Part shown: positions 8,873 to 16,862 of the stretch, one piece after another
Layout of the letters: every line of letters starts with the position of its first letter
How positions within the stretch are numbered: the stretch's first letter is position 1
Assembly (NCBI GenBank): GCA_009920665.1
Contig: RFZL01000020.1
Span: 1 to 40,337, forward strand
Length of the DNA stretch: 40,337 nucleotides
Direction: 5' to 3'
DNA from: Alphaproteobacteria bacterium
Lineage (GTDB): Bacteria; Pseudomonadota; Alphaproteobacteria; Puniceispirillales; Puniceispirillaceae
Notes under the pieces: generated by a model
Database searches by the model: none
Told to the model about the DNA's origin: nothing
Seen by the model: the letters and a program-made list of their open reading frames with translations, nothing else
Made by a program: the position numbers and the translations under genes

Positions 8873-9871
8873 TCAGTTGTCACGAAGGCCAGCCTTTCGC
8901 TGCACCTCGCGGAATAATCTTACATTCCGGTTATGTTCGTCCAGCGTCCTCGCAAATCGCAACCCACCCTTGCCGTCAGAGACGAAATAGAGATTTTTGG
9001 TGATGGCCGGTGACAGCGCCGCATTGATTGATTCAAGGCTCGGGTTGCAGATTGGCGTCTTTGGCAATCCCTTGATGACATAGGTGTTCCATTCGGTCTC
9101 GCGCTTGAGATCAGACCGGCGGATGGTGCGCTTTGTATTGCCTTCCACGCCATAGAGCACTGTTGGGTCGGATTGCAACCGCATGCCGCGTTTCAGCCTG
9201 TTGACGAAAACACCGGCAACCTCCAGCCGCTCGGCGCTGTCAGCGGTTTCCAGCTCGATGATGGAGGCAAGGATCAGGGCGTCACGCGGCGTCTTGTATG
9301 GCAGGTCGGGGGCGCGGTCGATCCATGCTTCGGCAAGCGCCAGTTCACGCTTTTCCTGCATCCTGGCCAGCATCGCATCACGGCTGGTACCACGGGTGAA
9401 GAAATAGGTTTCCGGCAGCAGGCTGCCCTCGTCGAGCGCCACGGTGATATCGCCAGAAAAATTCTCATTCTTCAGGATCGCGGCACCGATCTCGGCCGAA
9501 GTCATGCCCTCGATGATGGTCAGGCGCCGCTGATGGCTTCGTCCGGCATGAATGATGTCCATGATCGCCGCCAGGCTGGCGCGCGGCGGTATCTCGAACT
9601 CGCCCTCCTTCGGCACAAAGGAGGCGCCTGCCATGATGCGGGCGGCATCATAATGATAGAGATCGCGGATCACGCCGCCACGCTTCAGCGTCCACCTTAT
9701 GGTCGCATGGCCATCGCCGGGTGATATCTGGATCAGAACGCTGTCCTTGTGTGGCCCTTCGGCCTGCAGGATCATCCTGTCAGCCGCGAACCAGCTGCCG
9801 GTGATGATCGCGGCGAGGAGGCCGAGCAGCCCCACCGTCCGGATCATGAACCGGGCGGCGGATCGAAGCAT
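8873..9871 (-). CDS. mltG: Endolytic murein transglycosylase MltG (YceG-like)
   Basis: Cleaves nascent peptidoglycan strands in the membrane-proximal periplasm and is thought to set glycan chain length. The 332-residue product has one N-terminal transmembrane helix (about 10-30, LLGLLAAIITGSWFAA), a LysM-like small domain, and the catalytic domain with DEGSLLPETYFF and the active-site glutamate (Glu206) in ASIIELETA. It also has FVNRLKRGMRLQSDPTVLYG. The start overlaps the fabF stop by one base (TGATG on the minus strand), so it is coupled to the fatty-acid genes, a common alphaproteobacterial arrangement. Confidence 0.95.
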   Translation of the reverse strand: MLRSAARFMIRTVGLLGLLAAIITGSWFAADRMILQAEGPHKDSVLIQISPGDGHATIRWTLKRGGVIRDLYHYDAARIMAGASFVPKEGEFEIPPRASLAAIMDIIHAGRSHQRRLTIIEGMTSAEIGAAILKNENFSGDITVALDEGSLLPETYFFTRGTSRDAMLARMQEKRELALAEAWIDRAPDLPYKTPRDALILASIIELETADSAERLEVAGVFVNRLKRGMRLQSDPTVLYGVEGNTKRTIRRSDLKRETEWNTYVIKGLPKTPICNPSLESINAALSPAITKNLYFVSDGKGGLRFARTLDEHNRNVRLFREVQRKAGLRDN

Positions 9872-11133
9872 CAGGTTACCTGGCCAATAATCAACGACGC
9901 ATTTGTGCCGCCAAACCCGAAGGAGTTGGACATCGCGTTGCGGACCTCACGTTTGCGCGCCTTCAGCGGCACAAGATCGAAATCGGCCACCGCCTCTTCC
10001 GGATCCTCAAGGTTCAAGGTTGGCGGCACCTCGCCTGTTTGCACCGCCTTGATCGAATAGATGGCCTCTATCGCACCTGCCGCGCCGAGAAGATGACCTG
10101 TCGCGCTCTTTGTCGAGGACATGGAAACAGAACCGACCGCGTCACCAAGAAGGCGGCGCACCGCACCGGCCTCGATCAGGTCGCCAAGCGGCGTCGAGGT
10201 GCCGTGGGCGTTGACATAATCGATATCGGCCGGCGTCAGACCGGCACGCTTCAGGGCCGCCTGCATGGCGCGGAACCCGCCATCGCCATCCTCGGCCGGC
10301 GCGGTGATGTGATAGGCATCACCCGACATGCCATAACCCTTGATTTCAGCATATATGGTCGCGCCGCGGGCCTTTGCATGCTCAAGCTCCTCAAGCACGA
10401 CAATGCCGGCCCCCTCGCCCATGACAAAGCCGTCACGGCCCTTGTCCCAGGGGCGCGAGCCTTGCTCGGGCCGGTCGTTATAGCCGGTGGACAGCGCTCT
10501 CGCGGCGGCAAAACCGGCCATGCCGATCCGGCATACAGCCGCCTCGGCGCCACCAGCCACCATCACGTCGGCATCGTCAAGAGCCACCATACGGGCGGCA
10601 TCGCCAATGGCATGCGCACCGGTGGAACACGCGGTCACAACAGCATGGTTGGGACCCCTGAAACCGTATTTGATCGATACGTGCCCCGACACCAGATTGA
10701 TCAGCGCCGAGGGAATGAAGAACGGGCTGATCTTGCGGGTGCCGCGGTCAGCCATCAGCTGGTCTGTTTTGACAATGGTCTCGAGGCCGCCAATACCGGA
10801 GCCGATCATCACACCGGTGCGGTTCTGCGCCTCGCGATCATCCGGCTTCCATCCAGAATCCTCGACCGCAAGCTGCGCCGCGACGACGCCAAGCTGGATG
10901 AACCTGTCCTGCCGGCGTTGTTCGCGGGGATCGATGAAATCGTCAAGATTGAGGCCGCCATCCTCGTCCGGACCGGGCACCTGGCCGGCGATCTGGCATG
11001 TGATATCACTAACCTCGAAATTGGAAATGCGGCTGATGCCGCTCTTTCCGGCAAGGATCCGGGACCAGTTGAGGTCGACCCCGACACCAAGCGGGGTGAC
11101 CATTCCAAGACCGGTGACAACTACGCGACGCAC
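9871..11133 (-). CDS. fabF: Beta-ketoacyl-ACP synthase II
   Basis: A condensing enzyme that elongates acyl-ACP with malonyl-ACP in type II fatty acid synthesis. The 420-residue product has the Cys-His-His triad: Cys169 in AVVTACSTGAH, the first histidine in VNAHGTSTPLGD, and the second in SATGHLLGAAGA. The C-terminal NSFGFGGTNAS is also present. It lies 106 bp downstream of acpP on the same strand, and its stop overlaps mltG. FabF is generally the temperature-sensitive elongase of C16:1; no separate fabB is in this window. Confidence 0.97.
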   Translation of the reverse strand: MRRVVVTGLGMVTPLGVGVDLNWSRILAGKSGISRISNFEVSDITCQIAGQVPGPDEDGGLNLDDFIDPREQRRQDRFIQLGVVAAQLAVEDSGWKPDDREAQNRTGVMIGSGIGGLETIVKTDQLMADRGTRKISPFFIPSALINLVSGHVSIKYGFRGPNHAVVTACSTGAHAIGDAARMVALDDADVMVAGGAEAAVCRIGMAGFAAARALSTGYNDRPEQGSRPWDKGRDGFVMGEGAGIVVLEELEHAKARGATIYAEIKGYGMSGDAYHITAPAEDGDGGFRAMQAALKRAGLTPADIDYVNAHGTSTPLGDLIEAGAVRRLLGDAVGSVSMSSTKSATGHLLGAAGAIEAIYSIKAVQTGEVPPTLNLEDPEEAVADFDLVPLKARKREVRNAMSNSFGFGGTNASLIIGQVT

Positions 11134-11239
11134 GTTTTTCTCCTGATCTGGGAACGACCAGCTCTAAAATACGCCAGGCCCCGGGCTGCGTCCACCTGCA
11201 AGGCGACGAACCGGAGGCTGAGACCATTTCATGACCTGA

Positions 11240-11476
11240 TCAGGCGGCGCTTTCTTCCAGAAAGGAGACAGCGTCCTTCACGGTCAGGATACGCTCGGCA
11301 GCGTCGTCCGGAATTTCAACACCGAACTCCTCTTCGAATGCCATGACCAGCTCGACGGTGTCGAGACTGTCAGCGCCAAGATCATCGATGAAGCTTGCGC
11401 CATCGACGACCTTGTCAGCGTCAACGCCAAGATGTTCCACAACGATGTTCCGAACACGATCTGAGATATCGCTCAT
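11240..11476 (-). CDS. acpP: Acyl carrier protein
   Basis: Carries growing acyl chains on a phosphopantetheine arm. The 78-residue acidic product has the canonical attachment site [10 protein letters not shown] with the modified serine at residue 37 and the usual four-helix composition. It sits between fabG (164 bp upstream) and fabF (106 bp downstream). The wide upstream gap holds a candidate promoter of its own, consistent with the high abundance of this protein. AGGGGGC lies just upstream of the start. Confidence 0.98.
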   Translation of the reverse strand: MSDISDRVRNIVVEHLGVDADKVVDGASFIDDLGADSLDTVELVMAFEEEFGVEIPDDAAERILTVKDAVSFLEESAA

Positions 11477-11555
11477 TAAAGCCCCCTTTTAGAGAAGGTT
11501 GAAACGGCCCCGACCGGAGCCCAAGATTTCAAAGTTGGCGGCAGATAACACAGTT

Positions 11556-11584
11556 TTTACACCTGCGCCACCCTAAAGAGTCAC
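11556..11584 (-). promoter_or_regulatory. Candidate acpP promoter
   Basis: On the minus strand GTGACT and TGTAAA are 17 bp apart (4 of 6 each). They lie about 80 bp upstream of acpP in the 163-bp fabG-acpP gap. The same GTGAC core recurs in other candidate -35 boxes of this window (28710, 31417). Confidence 0.35.
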
Positions 11585-11639
11585 TGCCTGATCACCTCTG
11601 CCACCCAGTGCGCGATCCGGCGGGATTGAACATGGCGTC

Positions 11640-12380
11640 TTACAGCATCGCCATGCCGCCATTCACATGAATGGTCGATCCGGTGATGTAGGCCGACTCG
11701 GCGCTGGCAAGAAACAGAACAGCCGATGCCACTTCGTCAGCCGTACCAAGACGCCCCACCGGCACCCGCCCCAGAAGCGCCTCACGCTGCGCCTCGCCAA
11801 GCTCGTCGGTCATCGGCGTTTCGATAAAGCCGGGGGCCACGACATTGACCGTGATCCCGCGGCTGGCGACCTCGGCGGCAAGCGCCTTGCTGAAGCCGAT
11901 CATGCCGGCCTTGGAGGCGGCATAATTGGCCTGTCCCGGGTTACCGGTCACCCCGACGATCGAGGAGATCGAGATAATCCGGCCGTGCCGGGCCTTCATC
12001 ATACCACGCAGGCAGCCGCGCGCCACCGTCATCGCGGCAGTCATGTTGACGTTCAGGACCTCGTCCCATTCCTCGTCCTTCATCCGCATCGCCAGATTGT
12101 CACGCGTGATGCCGGCATTGTTGACCAGGATTGAAATCGGCGCACCGGCCGCTTCCGCCGCGGCTTCGACCAGACCGGCAGCCTCGGCACGCTCGGACAG
12201 GTTTGCGGTGACGACATGCGTGCGATCACCGAGTTCGCCGGCCAGTGCGGCAAGGCGTTCAGCACGGGTGCCGTGAAGGACCACCGTTGCGCCGGCGGCA
12301 TGAAGGGCGCGGGCAATCGCCGCCCCGATCCCACCACTTGCGCCAGTAATCAGCGCGTTATTGCCTGACAGATCAAACAT
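11640..12380 (-). CDS. fabG: 3-oxoacyl-ACP reductase
   Basis: NADPH-dependent reduction of beta-ketoacyl-ACP, the second step of each elongation cycle. The 246-residue short-chain dehydrogenase has the cofactor loop TGASGGIG near residues 12-19, NNAG, the catalytic Ser in SISSIVGVTGN, the YAASKAG motif, and the C-terminal YITGSTIHVNGGMAML typical of FabG. The start at 12380 is chosen because AGGAG lies 5-6 bases upstream and MFDLSGNNALITG fits the family; an in-frame codon at 12425 has no support. It lies between fabD and acpP. Confidence 0.97.
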   Translation of the reverse strand: MFDLSGNNALITGASGGIGAAIARALHAAGATVVLHGTRAERLAALAGELGDRTHVVTANLSERAEAAGLVEAAAEAAGAPISILVNNAGITRDNLAMRMKDEEWDEVLNVNMTAAMTVARGCLRGMMKARHGRIISISSIVGVTGNPGQANYAASKAGMIGFSKALAAEVASRGITVNVVAPGFIETPMTDELGEAQREALLGRVPVGRLGTADEVASAVLFLASAESAYITGSTIHVNGGMAML

Positions 12381-12402
12381 GAAGGCTCCTGTTTTCCCCA
12401 AT

Positions 12403-12428
12403 ATGCGGACAAGACATGCGGACAAGAC
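12403..12428. repeat. Tandem 13-bp duplication in the fabD-fabG spacer
   Basis: ATGCGGACAAGAC occurs twice in direct succession (12403-12415 and 12416-12428) without a mismatch. It lies in the short spacer between fabD and fabG and looks like a recent slippage or duplication event. Confidence 0.9.
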
Positions 12429-12446
12429 GCCCGATATGTCGCGACC

Positions 12447-13394
12447 CTACAGTTCGTCCAGCACCGAGTCCAGATTGTCGGCGCTGTCCAGATTGACCAT
12501 GGTGGCCTCATCAAGCGTCCGTTTCACCAGTCCCGACAGCACCTTGCCGGTGCCGATCTCGACAAAGCGGGACACGCCGGCCGCATTCGCGGCAAGCAGC
12601 GTCTCGCGCCAGCGAACGCGTCCGGTCACCTGCGTGACCAGATTGTCCCGCAGGATGCTGGCGTCGGTTTCGGTCGCGGCGGTGACATTACAAAAAACCG
12701 GCACCGCGGCATCCTTCATGTCGGCGCCGGCAAGCGCCTCCTCCATCGCCTCGGCGGCGGGCTGCATCATGCTGCAATGGAACGGGGCGCTGACCGGCAG
12801 CTTGATAGCGCGGCGGATCCCGCGTGCCTTGGCCGATTCGATGGCATGATCCACCGCCGCCACGGCGCCGCTGACGACAATCTGTCCGGGGGCGTTGTCA
12901 TTGGCGAGCTGGATCACACCGCTTGCGGACGCTTCGGCGACGATGTCGTTCACCACATCTTCCCCGGCATTCAGGATGGCCGCCATGGCCCCCTCGCCCG
13001 CCGGCACGGCGCCCTGCATGCTGTCACCGCGAAGCCGCAACAGGCACGCCGCATCGGCAATCGACAAAGTTCCAGCCGCGGCAAGCGCCGAATATTCACC
13101 AAGCGAATGGCCAGCCACGTAATCGGCAAGGTCGGCCATATCACGGCCGGTCGCCTTTCGCAGCACCGCAAGTCCGGCCATGGAGGCGGCGAACAGCGCC
13201 GGCTGTGCATTGCGGGTCAGGCGAAGGTCATCCTCCGGGCCATCCTGCATGAGCGCGAACAGATCCTCGCCAAGCGCATCATTGACCTCGTTAAAGACGG
13301 CGCGCGCTTCGGGAAAGGCTTTGGCCAGCGAACCACCCATCCCGACGGCCTGCGAGCCCTGCCCGGGAAACTGAAAAAGGATTTTGTCCGCCAT
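12447..13394 (-). CDS. fabD: Malonyl-CoA:ACP transacylase
   Basis: Transfers malonyl from CoA to ACP, supplying extender units for fatty acid synthesis. The 315-residue product starts MADKILFQFPGQGSQ, has the nucleophile serine in AGHSLGEYSA (about residue 97), the catalytic histidine in SAPFHCSMM, and the C-terminal FVEIGTGKVLSGLVKRT. The ATG at 13394 is preferred because GGAG lies at suitable spacing; a GTG 12 bases upstream is less likely. It is the first gene of the minus-strand fabD-fabG-acpP-fabF-mltG-gmk run and diverges from rpsF. Confidence 0.97.
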   Translation of the reverse strand: MADKILFQFPGQGSQAVGMGGSLAKAFPEARAVFNEVNDALGEDLFALMQDGPEDDLRLTRNAQPALFAASMAGLAVLRKATGRDMADLADYVAGHSLGEYSALAAAGTLSIADAACLLRLRGDSMQGAVPAGEGAMAAILNAGEDVVNDIVAEASASGVIQLANDNAPGQIVVSGAVAAVDHAIESAKARGIRRAIKLPVSAPFHCSMMQPAAEAMEEALAGADMKDAAVPVFCNVTAATETDASILRDNLVTQVTGRVRWRETLLAANAAGVSRFVEIGTGKVLSGLVKRTLDEATMVNLDSADNLDSVLDEL

Positions 13395-13480
13395 GATCCA
13401 CTCCACCTGATGACCGCGGCACCACCGCGACCGACTGTTCCTTGAAAATCGCGACGTCTTTGCCGACGGATTTTGGCGAA

Positions 13481-13509
13481 ATTATGCCACATAAGGATCC
13501 GGCTGGCAC
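13481..13509 (-). promoter_or_regulatory. Candidate fab operon promoter
   Basis: On the minus strand GTGCCA and CATAAT (5 of 6) are 17 bp apart, about 87 bp upstream of fabD. This is the best candidate in the 284-bp fabD/rpsF divergent gap. Confidence 0.45.
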
Positions 13510-13532
13510 GCATCCACGCCGACACTATTCAC

Positions 13533-13560
13533 TTGCACGCCGGCGTTGTTCGTGTATGGT
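13533..13560 (+). promoter_or_regulatory. Candidate rpsF operon promoter
   Basis: CTTGCAC and TATGGT are 16 bp apart; the leading C and TTGC match the strong ribosomal-gene promoters of alphaproteobacteria. It would give a leader of about 110 bases before rpsF. Confidence 0.4.
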
Positions 13561-13566
13561 GCCGCT

Positions 13567-13678
13567 TGCACTGTGCCGGACGGTTGTCGGCAGTGCCTAC
13601 ATCACTGAAACATTCCTTGCCGGGAAACCGGTTGGCCCGTCGCAGAGATGGCGGGCGATTAGCCAGAAGGAGTCACGC
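13567..13678 (+). promoter_or_regulatory. Structured 5' leader of the rpsF-rpsR-rplI operon
   Basis: The leader can form two hairpins. CACTG/CAGTG (13569-13573 with 13591-13595) is extended by CCG/CGG (13576-13578 with 13588-13590) across a two-base bulge. CCGG-GAAA-CCGG (13620-13631) has a GNRA tetraloop. In many bacteria the S6:S18 protein complex represses translation of its own operon by binding an rpsF leader hairpin. The structure here is seen by eye; that it is such a binding site is inferred. Confidence 0.35.
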
Positions 13679-14203
13679 ATGCGCTTGTATGAAAGCGTCT
13701 TCATCGCGCGCCAGGATATTTCGTCCACCCAGGTCGAAACCATGGCCGATGAATTTGCCGGCATCATCACCGAGGCCGGTGGCAAAATCCACAAACGTGA
13801 ATATTGGGGCCTGCGGTCGCTTGCCTATCGGATCAAGAAGAACCGCAAGGGCCATTACATCATGTTCAACCTCGAGACGGACGCCGCCACTCTGAAAGAG
13901 TATGAGCGGATCATGGGCCTGAACGAGGATGTTCTTCGCTTCCTCAACATCCGCATCGAGGAGGTCGAGGAAGGCCCGTCCATCATCATGCAGAACAAGG
14001 GTGATCGTGGTGACCGGGGCGATCGTGGTGACCGGGGCGATCGTGGTGACCGGGGCGATCGTGGTGACCGGGGCGATCGTGGTGACCGGGGCGATCGTGG
14101 TGACCGGGGTTCACGCCCGCCGCGTGCCGAGGCCCCAAAGGCCGAGGCTCCGGCTGAGGACAGCGCCGAAGCGCCCGCCGAAGACAGCAAGACAGAGGAG
14201 TAG
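13679..14203 (+). CDS. rpsF: Ribosomal protein bS6 with a 12-fold Asp-Arg-Gly tail
   Basis: bS6 binds the central domain of 16S rRNA as a dimer with bS18. The start at 13679 is fixed by AAGGAG and by the family N terminus [15 protein letters not shown]; the open frame upstream is incidental. Residues 1-100 are a normal S6 fold containing [18 protein letters not shown]. After NKG comes a perfect run of twelve DRG triplets (109-144), then an Ala/Glu/Pro-rich acidic tail (145-174). Most S6 proteins end near residue 100-135, so the product is long at 174. The run is encoded by six 18-bp DNA repeats. rpsR follows after 3 bp. Confidence 0.96.
   Translation: MRLYESVFIARQDISSTQVETMADEFAGIITEAGGKIHKREYWGLRSLAYRIKKNRKGHYIMFNLETDAATLKEYERIMGLNEDVLRFLNIRIEEVEEGPSIIMQNKGDRGDRGDRGDRGDRGDRGDRGDRGDRGDRGDRGDRGSRPPRAEAPKAEAPAEDSAEAPAEDSKTEE
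14003..14110 (+). repeat. Six 18-bp tandem repeats inside rpsF
   Basis: Six consecutive copies of GATCGTGGTGACCGGGGC; only the last copy differs, at its final base. Each codes for DRGDRG. The two DRG triplets in each unit use different codons (GAT CGT GGT, then GAC CGG GGC). The repeat therefore spread as an 18-bp block, not as single triplets. The near identity points to recent expansion or homogenisation. Confidence 0.98.
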
Positions 14204-14206
14204 GAC

Positions 14207-14461
14207 ATGACCCAGCTCGAAATCAAACGCGAAGCCGTTCGTCGCCCGTTTGGACGCCGCCGCAAGTCCTGTCCGTTTTCCGGGCCGAACGCCCAGACAA
14301 TCGATTACAAGGACACCAAGCTGCTGGCTCGCTACACCTCCGAGCGTGGCAAGATCGTGCCGTCGCGCATCTCGGCTGTTTCAGCCAAGAAACAGCGCGA
14401 ACTGGCGGTTGCCATCAAGCGGTCACGTTTTCTGGCACTGATGCCATACGTGACCTCGTAA
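14207..14461 (+). CDS. rpsR: Ribosomal protein bS18
   Basis: A small-subunit protein that forms a heterodimer with bS6 on the platform of the 30S subunit. The 84-residue product has the conserved core with [59 protein letters not shown] in order, and the usual basic character. It starts 3 bp after the rpsF stop, so the two partners are made together. rplI follows 30 bp later with GGAAGGAG upstream. Confidence 0.98.
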   Translation: MTQLEIKREAVRRPFGRRRKSCPFSGPNAQTIDYKDTKLLARYTSERGKIVPSRISAVSAKKQRELAVAIKRSRFLALMPYVTS

Positions 14462-14491
14462 GGCCGGACGACAGGAAGGAGACACATAATC

Positions 14492-15130
14492 ATGGAAATC
14501 ATCCTGCTCGAACGAGTCGAAAAGCTTGGCCAGATGGGCGATGTCGTATCGGTAAAGCCCGGCTATGCGCGCAATTTCCTGCTGCCGCAGGGAAAGGCAC
14601 TTCGCGCCAATAAAGGCAATCTTGAAAAGTTCGAAACCGAAAAGGCACAGCGCGAGGCGGACAATCTCGCCCGCCGTTCGGATGCCGAAACCGAATCTGG
14701 CAAGATGGAAGGTCTGGCCGTCAATATGGTTCGCGCGGCATCGGAAATGGGACAGCTTTTCGGTTCGGTCACTTCGCGCGACATCGCCGATGCGGTGACC
14801 GAGGCCGGCTTCACCATCACCCGTGCCCAGGTGGTCATGGAGAAGTCGATCAAGACACTCGGCCTTCACGACACACGCGTCCGGCTGCATCCGGAAGTCA
14901 CAGTGACGGTCACCGTCAATGTGGCGCGTTCGCTCGACGAGGCCGAAACGCAGCTTCGCACCGGCGTTGCCGTGACCGGCATGATCGACGATGACGATGA
15001 TGTCGAGGAAGAGGTTGCTGTCGGGGCAGTGGCCGCTGAAGCCGCCGCCGAAGAGGCACCGGCTGAAGAGGCTGATGCCGATGACGCGGCCGAATCAGGC
15101 GATGACGCGACGGAGGACACCGACGCCTGA
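14492..15130 (+). CDS. rplI: Ribosomal protein bL9 with a long acidic tail
   Basis: bL9 binds domain V of 23S rRNA near the L1 stalk and helps maintain reading frame. The N-terminal domain has the signature GQMGDVVSVKPGYARNFLLPQGKA, followed by a long connecting helix and the C-terminal domain with LFGSVTSRDIADAV. The usual length is about 150 residues. This product has 212, because after about residue 165 there is an extension of almost only Ala, Glu and Asp. Such acidic tails on L9 are known in alphaproteobacteria. A strong terminator follows 53 bp after the stop. Confidence 0.97.
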   Translation: MEIILLERVEKLGQMGDVVSVKPGYARNFLLPQGKALRANKGNLEKFETEKAQREADNLARRSDAETESGKMEGLAVNMVRAASEMGQLFGSVTSRDIADAVTEAGFTITRAQVVMEKSIKTLGLHDTRVRLHPEVTVTVTVNVARSLDEAETQLRTGVAVTGMIDDDDDVEEEVAVGAVAAEAAAEEAPAEEADADDAAESGDDATEDTDA

Positions 15131-15178
15131 CCTGGCGAGACCCATGCCTGGCGAGATCAATGCCTGGCGGGATCAAAG
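15131..15178. repeat. Three 16-bp imperfect tandem repeats after rplI
   Basis: CCTGGCGAGACCCATG, CCTGGCGAGATCAATG and CCTGGCGGGATCAAAG follow one another directly after the rplI stop and before its terminator. The last unit shares GGGATCAAAG with the separate repeat at 29444. Confidence 0.9.
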
Positions 15179-15182
15179 TTTG

Positions 15183-15212
15183 AAAAGCCGGGGTCCGCCC
15201 CGGCTTTTTTTT
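15183..15212 (+). terminator. Strong rho-independent terminator of rpsF-rpsR-rplI
   Basis: GCCGGGG (15187-15193) pairs perfectly with CCCCGGC (15198-15204) around the loop TCCG, flanked by A4 on the left and T8 on the right. This is the clearest intrinsic terminator in the window and separates the ribosomal operon from dnaB. Confidence 0.92.
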
Positions 15213-15340
15213 GCCCTGAGCGGCTCTGCGCGCCCCTTCTGTCTGCCTTTACACATGATACCGGAATTTTTTTTCACTTATCCCCGATCTCCACAGTCTT
15301 CACATGAAGCCTTGGCGGCAGCTTTTTGTTAGGGTGACGC

Positions 15341-16849
15341 ATGTCTGAAGAGCCAAGCAACATCGAAGCCTTTCCCGGCGGCACATCGCCGGCCGCCGGC
15401 ATCCCCACCACGCGCCAGTTGCCAAACAACCTTCCGGCCGAACAGAATCTTCTCGGCGCGCTGTTGCTCGATAATGATGTCATGGAACGCGTGGATGACA
15501 GGTTGCGGGCCGAGCATTTCTACGACCCGCTACATGGCCGCATCTTCGCCACGATGATGCGCCTGATCGACCGTGGTCAGCTTGCCAATCCGGTGACGTT
15601 GAAAACATTCTTCAGCGCCACTGAAGAGGGGCAGACAACCGAGATCGAGGATTATCTCGGCGAGCTGGCGGACGGCGTCATCAGCCTGGCACAGGCGCCA
15701 GACTACGCGGCGACGATCTATGAAACGCATCTCCGGCGCGAACTGATCCGGATTGGCGATGATGTCATCACCGATGCCAACCATCCCGATGTCGATGTGC
15801 CGGCGACAACGCAGATCGAAACCGCCGAGGCAAAACTTTTCCAGCTTGCCGAGGCGGGCGAGGCCGGCGCCGGTCTGAAATCCTTTGAAAAGGTGGCGGC
15901 GGCGGCCATCAACCTGGCGGCGATCGCGCGCAAGAGCGATGGCGGACTGTCCGGCTGCAGCACTGGCCTGACCGGGCTCAACACAAAGATGGGCGGGCTT
16001 CACAAATCCGACCTGATCATCCTTGCCGGCCGCCCGGCGATGGGCAAATCGGCGCTGGCGACCAACATCGCCTTTCATGTCGCGACCACAACCAGATCAG
16101 GCGAGACGGCGGCGCCGGTAGCATTCTTCTCGCTGGAGATGTCGGCCGAACAGCTTGGCACAAGGATTCTCAGCGAGCGGGCGCAGATCGATTCGAACAG
16201 CATCCGCCAGGGAAATCTGTCGAGCGAGGAGTTCGACCGGCTGATCGAGGCCAGCGACGCCCTTTCGGCGGCCCCGTTCTTCATCGATGACACCCCCGCC
16301 CTGTCAGTATCGCAGGTGGCGAGCCGCGCGCGCCGGATGAAGCGGACCGGCGGTCTTGGGCTGATTGTCATCGACTATCTCCAGATGCTGGCTCCGCAGC
16401 TTGGCGTGCGGCCGGAAAACCGCGTTCAGGAAATCTCCAATATCAGCCGCGCGCTCAAGGCCATGGCCAAGGAACTCGACGTGCCGGTGCTGGCGCTTTC
16501 GCAGCTGTCGCGCGCCGTCGAGCAGCGCGAGGACAAACGCCCGAACCTGGCCGATCTTCGTGAATCCGGATCGATCGAGCAGGATGCCGATGTGGTGCTG
16601 TTCGTCTATCGCGACGAATATTACCTCGCCAAGAAGGAACCGGAGCGCGAATCGCATGAAAGCGAGGAGAAATTCAATCTGCGCTATGATCTGTACCGCG
16701 AACGTCTCGAAAAGGCGCATAACAAGGCCGAGGTGATCATCGGCAAGCAGCGTCACGGCCCGACCGGCCTGATCGAGCTGCATTTCGAGAAATCGCTGAC
16801 CAAGTTCAGCGATCTTACCGACGCGGCGCAGGTTCCCGAAGGCTTCTAG
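15341..16849 (+). CDS. dnaB: Replicative DNA helicase DnaB
   Basis: The hexameric 5'-3' helicase of the replication fork. The 502-residue product has the N-terminal DnaG-interaction domain (about 27-130, starting LPNNLPAEQNLLGALLLDNDVM) and the RecA-like motor. The motor shows Walker A AGRPAMGKS near residues 227-235, FFSLEMSAEQL, Walker B LIVIDYLQML, and the DNA-binding and arginine-finger region ALSQLSRAVEQREDKRP. There is no intein. The 128-bp gap after the rplI terminator holds no convincing promoter. alr follows after 13 bp. Confidence 0.97.
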   Translation: MSEEPSNIEAFPGGTSPAAGIPTTRQLPNNLPAEQNLLGALLLDNDVMERVDDRLRAEHFYDPLHGRIFATMMRLIDRGQLANPVTLKTFFSATEEGQTTEIEDYLGELADGVISLAQAPDYAATIYETHLRRELIRIGDDVITDANHPDVDVPATTQIETAEAKLFQLAEAGEAGAGLKSFEKVAAAAINLAAIARKSDGGLSGCSTGLTGLNTKMGGLHKSDLIILAGRPAMGKSALATNIAFHVATTTRSGETAAPVAFFSLEMSAEQLGTRILSERAQIDSNSIRQGNLSSEEFDRLIEASDALSAAPFFIDDTPALSVSQVASRARRMKRTGGLGLIVIDYLQMLAPQLGVRPENRVQEISNISRALKAMAKELDVPVLALSQLSRAVEQREDKRPNLADLRESGSIEQDADVVLFVYRDEYYLAKKEPERESHESEEKFNLRYDLYRERLEKAHNKAEVIIGKQRHGPTGLIELHFEKSLTKFSDLTDAAQVPEGF

Positions 16850-16862
16850 GCGGGCCGGCAGG

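Noticed and set aside
10039-11346. 435-codon plus-strand open frame opposite fabF
   Set aside because: Antisense of the intact fabF gene with its Cys-His-His triad; the translated sequence has no recognisable domain.
14003-14110. Possible CRISPR array
   Set aside because: The 18-bp units are directly adjacent with no spacers and are read in frame inside rpsF; no cas genes are present.
14003-14110. RGD cell-adhesion motifs in the bS6 tail
   Set aside because: RGD arises automatically from repeating DRG; a cytosolic ribosomal protein has no integrin-like role.
13855-14265. Minus-strand frame with a Ser-Pro-Arg repeat opposite rpsF
   Set aside because: The Ser-Pro-Arg run is simply the reverse reading of the 18-bp rpsF repeat; there is no start signal for a real gene.
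15280-15297. DnaA-box-like TTATCCCCG upstream of dnaB
   Set aside because: A single site that does not match TTATNCACA well; no cluster of boxes, no AT-rich unwinding region and no dnaA or dnaN nearby, so not an origin.
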